Of a stretch of DNA of 64,000 nt, positions 1 through 9,553 are shown piece by piece. Origin of the DNA: Gemmata palustris. Its GTDB lineage: Bacteria; Planctomycetota; Planctomycetia; Gemmatales; Gemmataceae. The first letter of the stretch is position 1. Each line of letters starts with the position of its first letter. Made by a program: the position numbers and the translations under genes. The notes beneath the pieces were generated by a model. That model ran no database searches, was not told where the DNA came from, and saw nothing but the letters and a program-made list of their open reading frames with translations. The stretch lies in NCBI RefSeq assembly GCF_017939745.1, contig NZ_JAGKQQ010000001.1, forward strand, positions 7,517,299 through 7,581,298, written 5' to 3'.

Positions 1-1
1 G

Positions 2-3000
2 CCGACGCTCCCGATGCCGGTCACGCGCGCCGTAAAGGTCCGGGCGGGCGCGGTGGAGCACTACGGCAAACTGATCGGGTTCGCAGGGAAATCCTTCTGC
101 CCCGGTGACACCGTGGAAGCGTGGGCGGAATTGAGCTTTCAGGAGAAACCCGTCGCGGACGCGGAAGTGACCGCGGTCGCGGTCGAAGCCGACGGCGTTC
201 CCCTTGAGGGAGTGCAGGTGGCGCCGCGGACCGATGCGCTGGGGCGCGCGAAGGTCCGGTTCGCGCTGCCGGAAGAGTTGGCGAACGGCGACGTGCGCCT
301 GAAGGTCGCGTTCCGTGCCGGGGGTCACAACGAAATGGTCGCGGACCGCGTGCCCGTTGTCGGCCGGCGGCTCGTCGTCGAGTTCTTCCCGGAGTGCGGC
401 GACACGATCGTCGCGGGCGTGCCGTGCAAGGTGTACGTTCGCGCCACCACGCCCGCCGGCCAACCGGTGGACATCAGCGGGATCATCACCGACGGCAAGG
501 AAACGCTCGCGACCGTCAAAACGCTCCGCGACGAAGGGGCGCCCGGCGCCAACCGCGGGCTGGCCTCGTTCACCTTCACGCCGCAGGCCGGAACCCGCAC
601 GTGGTTGAAGCTCGACGCGCCGAACACGATTTACGCGCCCATCGTGGACGGCCCGGTGCGCACGGCGTCGGTCGCACTCATGGGCGGTCCCGGTGCGGTT
701 GCGGCTCGAACCGGGTTCATGCTCCCCGCCCCGCAACTCGAGGGCGTGGTGATGAGCGTACCGGACACCATCACGGCACCGGGGCAACCGATCCGCGTTC
801 ACCTGCACTCGGTCGGGCAGCCGCGCACGCTCGTTGTCGGGGCGTACATCCGCGGGCGGCTCTGCGACACGCAGAAGGTGGTCGTCGAACCCGAGCAACT
901 CGCGGAAGTAAAGCTGATGGCCGGCACCGACCCGTTCACCGGCGGGCGGGGCGGGGTGGTGCGCATTACCGCGTTCGAGGAAGTGGACGCCAAGGACGTG
1001 AAAAGTGGCGAAGCGAAGCCCGACCTGAAACCGGTGGCAGAACGCCTCGTGTTCCGGCGCCCCGGTGAATTCCTCAATCTGGCGCTCGGAATCACTTCCA
1101 GCACGCAGGCCGCGACTGCAGCGCCGGCCGCGCCGCAAGGGGTACAGAAGCGCGCGACTGCCGCGGACCCTGGAGTGAGTTGCACGATCGCCGCGACCGA
1201 CGAGAAGAACAACCCGGTGGCCGCGGTGCTGTGGGCCGCGGTGGTCAACACGGGCGTCGCCCCCGGTCCCCGGGACCGGACGATGCCGACGCACTTCCTC
1301 CTCGCGGGCGACGTGAAGAGCCCCGACGAACTGGAGTTCGCCGACTTCCTACTGACCGACCACAAGCACGCGGGCGAAGCGCTCGATCTCGTGCTCGGCA
1401 CGCAGGGCTGGCGCCGGTTCGCGGAACAGGCGCGCGTGCCGAGCAAGATGTACGCAGCGCGAAGCCCGGAACTGAACCGAATGATGGTGCAGAACGGTCA
1501 GTATCAGGTGTTCGCCGAACCGACCGCGGCGCGCGAGTTCCGCAAGATCGCCGAGACCTACGCCCCACTCTACGAGGTCGCGGTTCAAGCGGTCGCGCGG
1601 GCGCGGACCGGGCTAGACATCGCCCGCGAAGAAACGCGCGACACGCTCGCGATCCGCGAGGCGGAGCAGCGCTCACGAGTCGCGGCACAGGCCGCCGACG
1701 AAACGCGCGAGCGCGCCGAGGCCGCACGCGGACCGGTGCGCCAGTTCCGCTCGGCGGTGTGGTACGGGTTCGCCGGGTTCGCCGGGCTCGCTTTACTGTG
1801 CGGTGGGGTCGCGCTGGCCCGCCCACAGACGCGGTTCCCGCTCGGGGCGAGCACGATCGGTTCTTTCGGGTTGGCCGCGTTCCTCTTCGTCGCCGCCGGT
1901 TGGGGGGAAGAAGCACAAGCACGGGCACAGGAAGACGCGCCGCGCGAGGTCGCGCTGGGCCTCGAGTTCGCGTCTAAAGAAGTTGCGCCCGCACCCCAAC
2001 CGCGCGTGAAAGCGCCCCCGCCTGATTTCGACGCAGCCGTGGCGGGAGCAACCGCCCAGTTGAGCAACTTCGGAGCGAAGAAGAACGACGGGCGCGAGAG
2101 CCCAACTTTGCCCGCGCCCGGACCCGTTCCGGCGAGTGGCGGTCCCGCGGGCGACGCGCCCGTGACCGGATTCGTGGCACCCAAGCCGGGCGGCTTCGCG
2201 GCCTTTCCCACACCTCAGCCCTTTGGCATAGTTCCTCCCACTGTTCCGCCGAATATGGGTCGCATGCCGGAAGTGAAGGGGGGATACGGTAGTGGAGGGG
2301 CGATCGCCCCTCCGTCGCTCGTGCGCCCCGAGTCGAAACCACTCGCGCTGTCGGGGGCTGCCCCCGGTGGTGTGACCGGATGGAACCCGATGAGCCGCAG
2401 CGGGGTTACGGTCGGAGATCTCGCGGCGCACGGCCCTACGAGCTTTTCGGCCGGCGTTGCGGGCGCGGTGGTGAGCGACGAACGGATCGACTCACTGAGA
2501 GCGGCCAATGATCGGGCCGCACGGTACGCGGGCGAGCGCCAGCGGGCGCTCGCCGAGTCGATGAACATGCACCGCGCAGCGCGAGCGCCCGCTCTCGTGG
2601 GACTGGAAAACTCGCTTCCGCAAACTACCAACGACGCGGTGCAGATGGCGCAAAAGATCGAAGCGCTCGCGCTCCAACAAGTGCGCGCGACCGTGGCTCC
2701 CGTCACGCCCCTCGTTGTGCGCGAGTACGCGGCCCCCAGGCCCGTCGTGGCCCCGTTTCCCGAAGCGCTCGACGCCCCGGACACCGTTCTCTGGCAGCCC
2801 GTTATCGTTCTTCCTTCGGACGGGCGGACGGTTGTGAACTTCCACCCCGGTAACGCGCTGGGCGGGTACCGGGTCGTGGTCGCTGGTCACACCGCCGACG
2901 GGCGGCTCGGTGAGGCCCGCATGGTTATTACCACTTCTCCCGGACAAACGGTAAATTCGCCCGCGAAGTTTGCGCCGGCTGGGGCGGCGCGACCGCCGGC

Positions 3001-3034
3001 GCCGACCGCACCAACCGCACCGCCGAGACCGTGA
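2..3034 (+). CDS. Macroglobulin-like domain membrane protein, 5' end outside the window
   Basis: The frame is open back to the window edge and the first ATG (14) has no ribosome binding site, so the true start lies upstream. The visible ~1010 residues begin with beta-rich segments that resemble the MG domains of alpha-2-macroglobulins (GKLIGFAGKSFCPGDTVEAW, then repeated domains of about 100 residues). A long Arg/Glu/Ala-rich helical stretch follows at about residues 510-575. Two hydrophobic segments lie near residues 580-600 and 615-635, and a Pro/Gly-rich low-complexity tail after them. No thioester motif is visible in this part. The likely role is a large envelope-anchored structural or protease-trapping protein, but only the fold resemblance supports this. 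The frame is certain and the function is weak. Confidence 0.7.
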   Translation, partial: PTLPMPVTRAVKVRAGAVEHYGKLIGFAGKSFCPGDTVEAWAELSFQEKPVADAEVTAVAVEADGVPLEGVQVAPRTDALGRAKVRFALPEELANGDVRLKVAFRAGGHNEMVADRVPVVGRRLVVEFFPECGDTIVAGVPCKVYVRATTPAGQPVDISGIITDGKETLATVKTLRDEGAPGANRGLASFTFTPQAGTRTWLKLDAPNTIYAPIVDGPVRTASVALMGGPGAVAARTGFMLPAPQLEGVVMSVPDTITAPGQPIRVHLHSVGQPRTLVVGAYIRGRLCDTQKVVVEPEQLAEVKLMAGTDPFTGGRGGVVRITAFEEVDAKDVKSGEAKPDLKPVAERLVFRRPGEFLNLALGITSSTQAATAAPAAPQGVQKRATAADPGVSCTIAATDEKNNPVAAVLWAAVVNTGVAPGPRDRTMPTHFLLAGDVKSPDELEFADFLLTDHKHAGEALDLVLGTQGWRRFAEQARVPSKMYAARSPELNRMMVQNGQYQVFAEPTAAREFRKIAETYAPLYEVAVQAVARARTGLDIAREETRDTLAIREAEQRSRVAAQAADETRERAEAARGPVRQFRSAVWYGFAGFAGLALLCGGVALARPQTRFPLGASTIGSFGLAAFLFVAAGWGEEAQARAQEDAPREVALGLEFASKEVAPAPQPRVKAPPPDFDAAVAGATAQLSNFGAKKNDGRESPTLPAPGPVPASGGPAGDAPVTGFVAPKPGGFAAFPTPQPFGIVPPTVPPNMGRMPEVKGGYGSGGAIAPPSLVRPESKPLALSGAAPGGVTGWNPMSRSGVTVGDLAAHGPTSFSAGVAGAVVSDERIDSLRAANDRAARYAGERQRALAESMNMHRAARAPALVGLENSLPQTTNDAVQMAQKIEALALQQVRATVAPVTPLVVREYAAPRPVVAPFPEALDAPDTVLWQPVIVLPSDGRTVVNFHPGNALGGYRVVVAGHTADGRLGEARMVITTSPGQTVNSPAKFAPAGAARPPAPTAPTAPPRP

Positions 3035-3046
3035 CCGCGCGCCAAT

Positions 3047-3122
3047 CTTCCGGCTTCCTTCGGACCCGTTCTGAGCGCAGCGCCCAGAGCGGGTCGAACC
3101 ATTTCAGTGGGGAAGCCGGAAG
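3047..3122 (+). promoter_or_regulatory. Inverted repeat whose 3' arm reaches the next gene's ribosome binding site
   Basis: A perfect 12-bp inverted repeat (CTTCCGGCTTCC at 3047-3058, GGAAGCCGGAAG at 3111-3122) encloses a second weaker pairing (GACCCGTTCTG with CAGAGCGGGTC). The 3' arm ends inside the AAGGAG sequence (3120-3125) that serves the GTG start at 3134. It could act as a terminator for the upstream gene, or as a structure that masks the ribosome binding site. Confidence 0.4.
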
Positions 3123-3133
3123 GAGCAGCTACC

Positions 3134-3925
3134 GTGAAGATGCGCACGTTCGGTTTGGCGGTCGTGGCGTGCTTGGTTCTACCCAACATCGGGAGCGCCC
3201 AGCACGTCTTCCTCGGTGTGGGGGTGACCCACGGGTACCCATACGGTCCCCGGGTCGCACCCGCGTGGGGGTACCCGGGGCTTTATGGCGGGCCCTTCGT
3301 CGGGTACCCGGTACCGCTCCGCTCCGGGTACGGCGGGTTTGCGGGTTACGGTTACGGCTCCAGCGGGTTCGGGTACGGTTACCCCGGTTATTACGGCTTC
3401 GGGTACCCCGGCTACTTCGGCTACCCGGGGCGTGTCGGGAGCTTCTGGTCGAACGGGCTGAGCCTCTACGGGCCGCCCGTACCGGTGTACGGGCCGGTCC
3501 CGGGGGTGTTCGGTAACAACGACCTCGTGCGCCAGTGGCGCGCCACCCCCGGGTTCGCCGGGTACGGGTGGGTGGGGATTTACGCCGCGTCGCCGCGCCC
3601 GCGCCACCCGAACGTGTCCGTGTGGCCCACGGTGGAGCAGTTCAGCAGTGGGCCGGTTGCGGTGCCCGCGGCGAAGAGCGGTGGGTGCCTCATCCTGTCG
3701 GTGAAAGTACCTCAGCCATCGGCCGACGTGTTCGTGGACGGGAAGAAGACCGCGCAGACCGGCACCGATCGCATTTTCGAGTCCCCGCCGCTCGAATCGG
3801 GGCAGGCGTACAAGTACACCATCACAGCCCGTTGGCTGGAGCGCGGGCAAACGGTGGAGGCGTCCCGCGAGGTGACTGGCACACCGGGTGAAGTGGTCCG
3901 CGTGGACTTCGGAAGCGGGAAGTAG
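3134..3925 (+). CDS. Secreted Gly/Tyr-rich protein with C-terminal TIGR03000 domain
   Basis: I chose the GTG at 3134 because an AAGGAG sequence lies 8 bp upstream and the product then begins with a clean signal peptide (residues 1-21, ending IGSAQ). An ATG at 3140 is also possible. After the signal comes a Gly/Tyr/Phe/Pro-rich region of about 130 residues (GYGGFAGYGYGSSGFGYG). The C-terminal ~75 residues match the planctomycete TIGR03000 domain: PSADVFVDGKKT, then FESPPLESGQAYKYTI, ending in EVVRVDF. TIGR03000 proteins are exported and of unknown function. The composition suggests a cell-envelope or extracellular-matrix component. Confidence 0.8.
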   Translation: MKMRTFGLAVVACLVLPNIGSAQHVFLGVGVTHGYPYGPRVAPAWGYPGLYGGPFVGYPVPLRSGYGGFAGYGYGSSGFGYGYPGYYGFGYPGYFGYPGRVGSFWSNGLSLYGPPVPVYGPVPGVFGNNDLVRQWRATPGFAGYGWVGIYAASPRPRHPNVSVWPTVEQFSSGPVAVPAAKSGGCLILSVKVPQPSADVFVDGKKTAQTGTDRIFESPPLESGQAYKYTITARWLERGQTVEASREVTGTPGEVVRVDFGSGK

Positions 3926-3941
3926 GAAGAAAGCAAATTCA

Positions 3942-4082
3942 CCACGGATAAACACAGATAACACGGATCAGACAGAAGAAAAATTAGGTGGTAAAAACAA
4001 AGCCGAGAGCCGAACCAAAGCGTGTGTTGGTTCGACTCTCGGCTTTGTTCGGATCGTGCCTTTAATCTGTGTTGATCCGTGG
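3942..4082. terminator. Nested palindrome between convergent genes
   Basis: The inner stem is 21 bp with one mismatch (3997-4017 and 4028-4048, 10-nt loop). An outer pair of 18-bp arms (3942-3959 CCACGGATAAACACAGAT; 4065-4082) matches at 17 of 18 positions. It lies between the stops of two convergent genes, so a bidirectional terminator is the simplest role. Confidence 0.6.
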
Positions 4083-4100
4083 CCCTTCATTCTCTGCTTT

Positions 4101-5513
4101 TCAAGCCAACACTTTCTCAATCAGTTCGCCGTGAACATCGGTGAGGCGCATGTCGCGCCCGCCGAAGCGGTAGGTCAGTTTCTTGTGGTCGAAACCGAGC
4201 AGGTGCAGTGCGGTCGCGTGTAGGTCGTGGACCTGCACTTTGTCTTTCACCGCGTGGTAACCGAAGTCGTCCGTCTCGCCGTAAATGGTGCCGCCCTTCG
4301 TTCCGCCGCCGGCCATCCACATCGTAAAGCCGAACGGGTTGTGGTCGCGCCCGTCGCTGCCCTGCGCGACGGGTGTGCGTCCGAACTCGCCGCCCCAAAT
4401 CACCAGCGTGTCCTTCAGCAAGCCCGTGCGCTTCAGATCGGTGAGCAACCCCGCGATGGGCTTGTCCACGGCCCGCGCGTTGTCCTCGTGCCCGCGCTTC
4501 AGGTTCGAGTGCTGGTCCCAGCGGTCGTGGCCCAGGTTCTGGCAGAGCAGTTCCACGAAGCGCACCCCGCGCTGGACGAGGCGCCGGGCGACGAGGCACT
4601 GGCGCCCGAACACTTCCGTTTTCGGGTCGTCGAGCCCGTAGAGCTTCTGCGTCTCGGTGGTTTCTTTGCTCAGGTCCGCGAGTTCGGGCACCGCGGTCTG
4701 CATTCGGAACGCCAGTTCGTAGTTCGCGATGGCCGCGTCGAGCGGGTCGCTGTCGCCGAACTTATCCTTCGCCGCCGCATCGAGCTTGCGGAGCAGGTCG
4801 CGCTTGGCGGTTCGCGTTTTCGCGCTCTCGCCGCCGGGCGGGGTGATGTCCGCGACCGGGTGCGCGCCGTTGCGAAAGACGGACCCCTGGTACGACGCAG
4901 GGAGGAACCCGTTGCCGAAGCAATCGGCGCCGCCGGGCGGGATCATGCCGCTCCCGAGGACGACGAACCCCGGCAGGTCGCGGCTCTCGCTCCCCAGGCC
5001 ATACGTCACCCACGAGCCGAAACTCGGGCGCCCCTGCTGGCCGTGCCCGCTGTGCCAGAAGTAGTTCGCGTTGGTGTGCTCGGAGAAATTGGCGACCATC
5101 GAGCGGATCACGGCGAGGTCGTCCGCGCAGGCCCCGACGTGCGGGAAGAGGTCGCTGACGGGCATCCCGCACTGGCCGTACTTCTTGAACTTCCACGGGC
5201 TGGCGAGCGTGTTGCCGACGTTGTTGAACTGCGTCGGTTCCACCTTCGTGGGGAACGGTTTCCCGTGGTACTTTTCGAGCGCCGGCTTGGGGTCGAACGT
5301 GTCGACCTGGCTCGGCCCACCGTCCATGAACAGGAAGATGACCGACTTCGCTTTTGCCGCGAAGTGGGGCTTCTTCGGGGCGAACGGGTCGTTGGGGGAC
5401 CGGGCCGCATCAACGGCGCGCCCGTCTTGCTCCAGTAGGGCTGCGAGCGCGGCGGCGCCGAACCCGTTGGCGGTACGGAGGAGCATTTCGCGGCGCGAAA
5501 GGGGGAAGTGCAT
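4101..5513 (-). CDS. DUF1501 family protein, Tat-exported
   Basis: The start at 5513 (MHFPLSRREML) is preferred over a longer frame to 5621, because it places a twin-arginine signal at the N-terminus (SRREMLLRTANGFGAAALAAL) as usual for this family. The 470-residue body carries family hallmarks: FLFMDGGPSQVDTFDPKP, the VRFVELLCQNLGHDRWDQHS region, GGEFGRTPVAQ, and GRDHNPFGFTMWMAGGG. DUF1501 proteins are alkaline-phosphatase-superfamily (sulfatase-like) proteins, very numerous in Planctomycetes and usually near DUF1549/DUF1553 cytochrome genes. The substrate is unknown. The partner gene is not adjacent here. Another DUF1501 gene lies at 35361. Confidence 0.88.
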   Translation of the reverse strand: MHFPLSRREMLLRTANGFGAAALAALLEQDGRAVDAARSPNDPFAPKKPHFAAKAKSVIFLFMDGGPSQVDTFDPKPALEKYHGKPFPTKVEPTQFNNVGNTLASPWKFKKYGQCGMPVSDLFPHVGACADDLAVIRSMVANFSEHTNANYFWHSGHGQQGRPSFGSWVTYGLGSESRDLPGFVVLGSGMIPPGGADCFGNGFLPASYQGSVFRNGAHPVADITPPGGESAKTRTAKRDLLRKLDAAAKDKFGDSDPLDAAIANYELAFRMQTAVPELADLSKETTETQKLYGLDDPKTEVFGRQCLVARRLVQRGVRFVELLCQNLGHDRWDQHSNLKRGHEDNARAVDKPIAGLLTDLKRTGLLKDTLVIWGGEFGRTPVAQGSDGRDHNPFGFTMWMAGGGTKGGTIYGETDDFGYHAVKDKVQVHDLHATALHLLGFDHKKLTYRFGGRDMRLTDVHGELIEKVLA

Positions 5514-5642
5514 GGGGTGGGACTCGTTCGGAGGGCACTCGCAAATCGAGCGAAGCCCGCGACCGGGGCCGCGGGCTTCCACAAAGTTTAGCCGATACCG
5601 AGGCGTCCGCAAAGCGAACACTTCTTACCCAGCGGCAACGTT

Positions 5643-5746
5643 TTACGAGCCGCGACCGCGAGGGAGCGGGGCTGCGGCCTCCCGTGCTAGCCGTGACCAT
5701 CGAGAACCCTGGACGTCTCCCGCTCCCTCGCGGTCACGGCTCGTAA
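5643..5746. repeat. Palindromic repeat, GAGCCGCGACCG family
   Basis: The 28-bp arms 5643-5670 and 5719-5746 pair with a single mismatch around a 48-nt spacer. The core ACGAGCCGCGACCGCGAGGG recurs at 49711, 57998 and, degenerate, at 63961. It lies between two minus-strand genes. Confidence 0.8.
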
Positions 5747-5759
5747 CTCGGAAGTCGGG

Positions 5760-7475
5760 CTAATCCTTCTCGTTGATGACCTCGCCGCCGTCGCGGGTGA
5801 AGAACGCCTTAAGCGTCTTCTCGGCGACCGACGTGCTGATCGCGCGGACAGAGCCATCGCCGAAGAGCGCCTGAAAGACCTTTTGACCGCCCACCGGATT
5901 GATCTTCGGGAGTGCTTTCTTCGGGTCGAACGTGTAATCGCTCGGCTTCGCCCACGGCACCGCGTCGGCGGTCTCGATAACCATGATCGTGTTCGAGAGC
6001 CCGTCGGTAAAATCGGCGAGTTTGAGTTTCTTGCTCGGCTCGAACGCGGCGCCCGGGCCGCTCACGGCGCGATAGTGGGTGAGCCCGAATTCGGGCTTAT
6101 CGGGAAAGGCGCCGTTCGGCGAGACGAAGGTTTTAATCATGGCCTGCGAGAGCGGCTTGTTGTTGGCGCTGTCCCACGGCTCGTCGAGTTTGAACTGGTT
6201 GTAGAGGTTGGCTTGCTCGATGTACGGCAGGATCGCGACGCGCCAACTCAGGATCGGCTTCCCGTTCTTGTCCAGGATGTCGTGTGGCAGGTGGCCGTTG
6301 GCGGACTCGTAGTTGTGGATCGCGAGCCCGATCTGCTTCAGGTTGTTGGAACTCTTCATGCGCGCCGCGGCCTCGCGCACCTTCTGCACCGCGGGAACCA
6401 CGAGCGCGGCCCCGAGTGCGACGAACCCGCTGCCGACGACGAGCAGTTCCTTGGGCAGCGGCACCGCCAGTGCGAGTTCCGCCTTGTCGCGGGTGATGAA
6501 CTTCGGGTCGGTGAGGATCTCGTCGAGCCGGTTGATCGCACCGAGCCCGAACACCGTGGCCAGTGCCTCGGGGAGATCGCCCGGCGGGCGCGGGGCCTTG
6601 ATCTTCGGGTCGTAGAGTTTGTCTTCCAGTTCCTTTTTCGACTTCGCCAGTTCTTTGCGGCCCAGGTCGGCCAGCGCTTTAACGGCTTTCTCGGCGTCCT
6701 GAGCGGCGGCGACGTCTGCGTAGGTCGCGCGCACGTCGAACCGGGCGTCGGCGCCGAGGTCGATCGCGATCGTGAGCTGCTTCGCCTGCAGGATCGCGCG
6801 GCCCTCGGGCGGGACGTCCTTGAGCGCGTCCGGCGGAATCGGCAGCGCGGAGATGTCGGCCGACGCGACCACGGCCTTACCGGACGCGGCCAGCTTGATC
6901 GCCGGTGCGAGCGGCCCGTCCTTCGCGGGTTCTTTGGAGAGGTAGTAGTTGAGTGACCCGCCGTAGCCGACGACGATGTGTTTGTTGTCGGGGAAGTACA
7001 TCTCCATCTCGTGGTCCGGGGTGCGGTACACCGTCTTCGCGCCCACCTTCTCGGTGGTGTTGTTGGGCAGGTACATCTTCACAACCTGCGCTGGGTCGAA
7101 CGCAGCGGAGAACGCCAGAATGCCGACCGCTTGCGGCTTCTTCTTGTCGTCCAGCATCACGAACGCGGTGCCGCGCGCGATCGTCGAAGGCGCGGGTACG
7201 AACTGCGTGTCGAGCGCGGCGAGGGCCTTCGGGCCGGCTTTTTCCCACGTCTTGCGGAACCCGTCCATCACCTCGTTCTTCCACAATTCCGCGAGCCGGA
7301 CGTGGACGAACCCGACCGCGTCGGCCGGGACGAGTGCGAGGTCCGTCGGGAGGTCGCCCGGTTGTGCGGCGGAGAGGGCGCTCGATTGCGGGGCCGCGCC
7401 GGGCTGCAACAGCGTGACTGCGGCGGCCAGCGCCGCGACGACGGCGAAGCCGCCGGCTCGGAGTGCGAATCGCAT
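5760..7475 (-). CDS. Secreted DUF1559-domain protein
   Basis: A 571-residue protein with an N-terminal signal peptide (hydrophobic residues 8-30). A long N-terminal region contains LVPADAVGFVHVRLAELW, which resembles planctomycete proteins that estimate substrate-free 'cost' domains of unknown role. The C-terminal half is a DUF1559 domain: [54 protein letters not shown] and the closing FGDGSVRAIS motif. DUF1559 proteins are a large, mostly exported planctomycete family whose biochemical role is unknown. A hydrophobic helix just before the DUF1559 core (LLVVGSGFVALGAALVVPAV) replaces the usual N-terminal pilin-like helix. The frameshifted gene at 7605-9216 is a relative. Confidence 0.85.
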   Translation of the reverse strand: MRFALRAGGFAVVAALAAAVTLLQPGAAPQSSALSAAQPGDLPTDLALVPADAVGFVHVRLAELWKNEVMDGFRKTWEKAGPKALAALDTQFVPAPSTIARGTAFVMLDDKKKPQAVGILAFSAAFDPAQVVKMYLPNNTTEKVGAKTVYRTPDHEMEMYFPDNKHIVVGYGGSLNYYLSKEPAKDGPLAPAIKLAASGKAVVASADISALPIPPDALKDVPPEGRAILQAKQLTIAIDLGADARFDVRATYADVAAAQDAEKAVKALADLGRKELAKSKKELEDKLYDPKIKAPRPPGDLPEALATVFGLGAINRLDEILTDPKFITRDKAELALAVPLPKELLVVGSGFVALGAALVVPAVQKVREAAARMKSSNNLKQIGLAIHNYESANGHLPHDILDKNGKPILSWRVAILPYIEQANLYNQFKLDEPWDSANNKPLSQAMIKTFVSPNGAFPDKPEFGLTHYRAVSGPGAAFEPSKKLKLADFTDGLSNTIMVIETADAVPWAKPSDYTFDPKKALPKINPVGGQKVFQALFGDGSVRAISTSVAEKTLKAFFTRDGGEVINEKD

Positions 7476-7505
7476 TTCAGGGTGCTCCTTTGGGGATGGG
7501 ATGAG

Positions 7506-7586
7506 CGGTCGGTGTCAGCCGGCCGGTGTGGGCTCCGCTCGGTCGAGCGAACCGCAGAGCCCACACCGGCCGGCTGACACCGACCG
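7506..7586. repeat. Perfect 30-bp inverted repeat, GGCCGGTGTG family
   Basis: Arms 7506-7535 and 7557-7586 are exactly complementary over 30 bp with a 21-nt loop. The core CAGCCGGCCGGTGTG resembles the palindrome at 16129 and the partial one at 19504. It lies between the start of one DUF1559 gene and the stop of its decayed relative, both on the minus strand, so it could terminate the upstream transcript. Confidence 0.85.
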
Positions 7587-7604
7587 TTCGCCGAGTTGTT
7601 GAGG

Positions 7605-9216
7605 TTAGAAATCGCCGACCACTTCGCCGCCGTTGCGGGTAATGAGGGCGTTGATCGTTTCCTTCGCCGCCAGCTTCGAGAGCGTGCGGACCGAGCCGTC
7701 GAACATGGTGACCTGGGCCTTACCGTTCACCACCATCCCGATCAACTTGCCGTTGTCCTTTCCGGGTCGAATTCCAGTTCGTCCGGCTTGGTCCACGGCA
7801 CCGCGGTCGCGGCGGTTACGCACATGAACGTGTTCGAGGTGCCGTCGGTGATTCCGACGATGGGTGTGCCCATGAGCCAGTCGAACCCGGCCCGTTGCCG
7901 ACGAACACGCGGTAGTACGTGTCCGTGCCGCCCGGCTTCGACTTGCCCGGTATTGCGTACACCTTGGGCATTTTGGCGATGAGCTTCTTGTTGTGCTCGC
8001 TGTCCCACGGCTCGTCGAGCTTGAACTCCTTTAAAGGGCGTCTTGCTCGATGTACGGCAGGATGAGGACGCGCCAGCTCAGTTGCGGCTTGCCCTTCTTG
8101 TCACACACCGCGGCCGGCGGGAACGCATTGTTCGTGTCGTGGTAGTTGTGCATGGCCAGCCCGATCTGCTTCAGGTTGTTGGCCGACTGGCTGACGGCAG
8201 CTCGTTGTTGGAACGCCTGAACCGCGGCCCCGTAAGCCGTGGCGAGCGGAAGATCCGTGAGCGGGAGCGTCGCGGTCATGCGGGCTTCGGTGTCGTCCAC
8301 CTCGAACTTCGCGCCTTTCGCGGCCGTCACGGTCGCCTTCAGCACCTTCACCACGTCTTTCAGGCCCGCGTTGTCGGCCGCGCCTTTTCGAGGTTCGGTA
8401 GTTCACCCGTGAGTTCGTCGCCGAGTAGCTTCGAGAGCGCGGCGAGGGCCTTCTCCGCGTCCACGGCCTGGGCCGCGCTTGGTCTTCACGCGAACGTTGA
8501 GATCGAGGGACTTGCCGAGGTCGAGGGTGGCCGTGAGCGGTGGCTTGGAAGATCGGCTGGAACGCGCGCACCTGGGCCGGGAGATCGTCCTTTCTGATTT
8601 CGTCCGGCAGACTGGCGAACGTGGTGCCCACGACGAGCGTGTGTTTGCCGCTCGCCGCGGCTTTAATGGCCGATGAGTGGGCCGTCGTCCGCGGGCAAGC
8701 GCGGCTTCGCGTACTCGTCGTCGAGCCCCACGAGAACCAGCGCCGTCTTTTCGTCCGGGGCGGACACTTTGGTTTTCGCGTTCTTGAGGAACAGTTCCGC
8801 GAGGCCGTCTTCCAGTTTCTTTTGTCGAACGCTTTGGTAAAGGTGAGGACGAATCCGGCTTTGTCGCTGTCCTGCGGCTGCTTCACGCTCGGGAAGAACA
8901 ACACGACCGTTTTCAGGTCGGTGATTTTCATGCCGGACACTTTGGTTGCGGCGTCTTCGAGTGCCGAACGTGGTCTTGTCCGCGCCGCGGAAACTCTTGG
9001 TCGCTTCGTGGGTCCAGATTTTGGCGGCGTCCGCGTACAGGAAGAGTGCCGCGTCGTGCGGAACGTACCGTAACTCGGTCGGGAGTTGTCCGCGGGTGGT
9101 TGCGCGGAGACAGGTTGCGTTGTGCCGAACGGGGCAATTGCAACGATAATTGCGATGAGCAGCCCAAGTATCGCGCCCTGCGTCGCGCGCCAGCGGAAAC
9201 GGAGCGAACCACTCAT
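7605..9216 (-). pseudogene. Frameshifted DUF1559-domain gene
   Basis: Protein similarity to the neighbouring DUF1559 gene continues through the whole region but jumps between frames. It starts with a signal peptide (MSGSLRFRWRATQGAILGLL), then LPTELRYVPHDAALFLYADA in another frame, KITDLKTVVLFFPSVKQPQD back in the first, KKLEDGLAELFLKNAKTKV, then [70 protein letters not shown], and the terminal MFDGSVRTLSKLAAKE. I count at least eight frame changes. Each fragment is well preserved, so the decay is recent or the stretch contains sequencing errors. Neighbouring genes 5760 and 13544 are intact. Confidence 0.8.
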
Positions 9217-9373
9217 GATGAGTCTCCGAATCGAGTAGCCAGGTCGGGGAGCCTGGGGTAGAGCCGCACGGGAAATTCGAGCGGAATCCTAAAGAAATGC
9301 AAACCATTTCTGGAGTTTCCCGTTACACTCCCATAGACGCCTCAGTCGGTCGGTGATTTCACCGATCAATACA

Positions 9374-9428
9374 CACTCCCCGAGCTGCGCATTCGCGCTT
9401 TCAAGCGCGCGGCTCGGGGAGTGAGTTT
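9374..9428. terminator. Stem-loop with T-run
   Basis: The arms CACTCCCCGAGC (9374-9385) and GCTCGGGGAGTG (9412-9423) pair perfectly and are followed by AGTTTT on the plus strand. It lies in the divergent gap between the decayed DUF1559 gene and the glycine-rich gene, so its owner is unclear. Confidence 0.5.
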
Positions 9429-9553
9429 TGTGGTGTCGGCTCGCAGTGGGCGCCGGATTGCGAACGCAATTCACGGCAATCATTCTCCGGGAGTTTTCAC
9501 CGCGATTCCCGGCGGATACGACTCGCGCGGAACACCTCTATCGAGGCGGAACA

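Noticed and set aside
3997-4048. tRNA-like T-arm (GGTTCGACTC)
   Set aside because: The sequence is one arm of a palindrome; no cloverleaf or acceptor stem is present.
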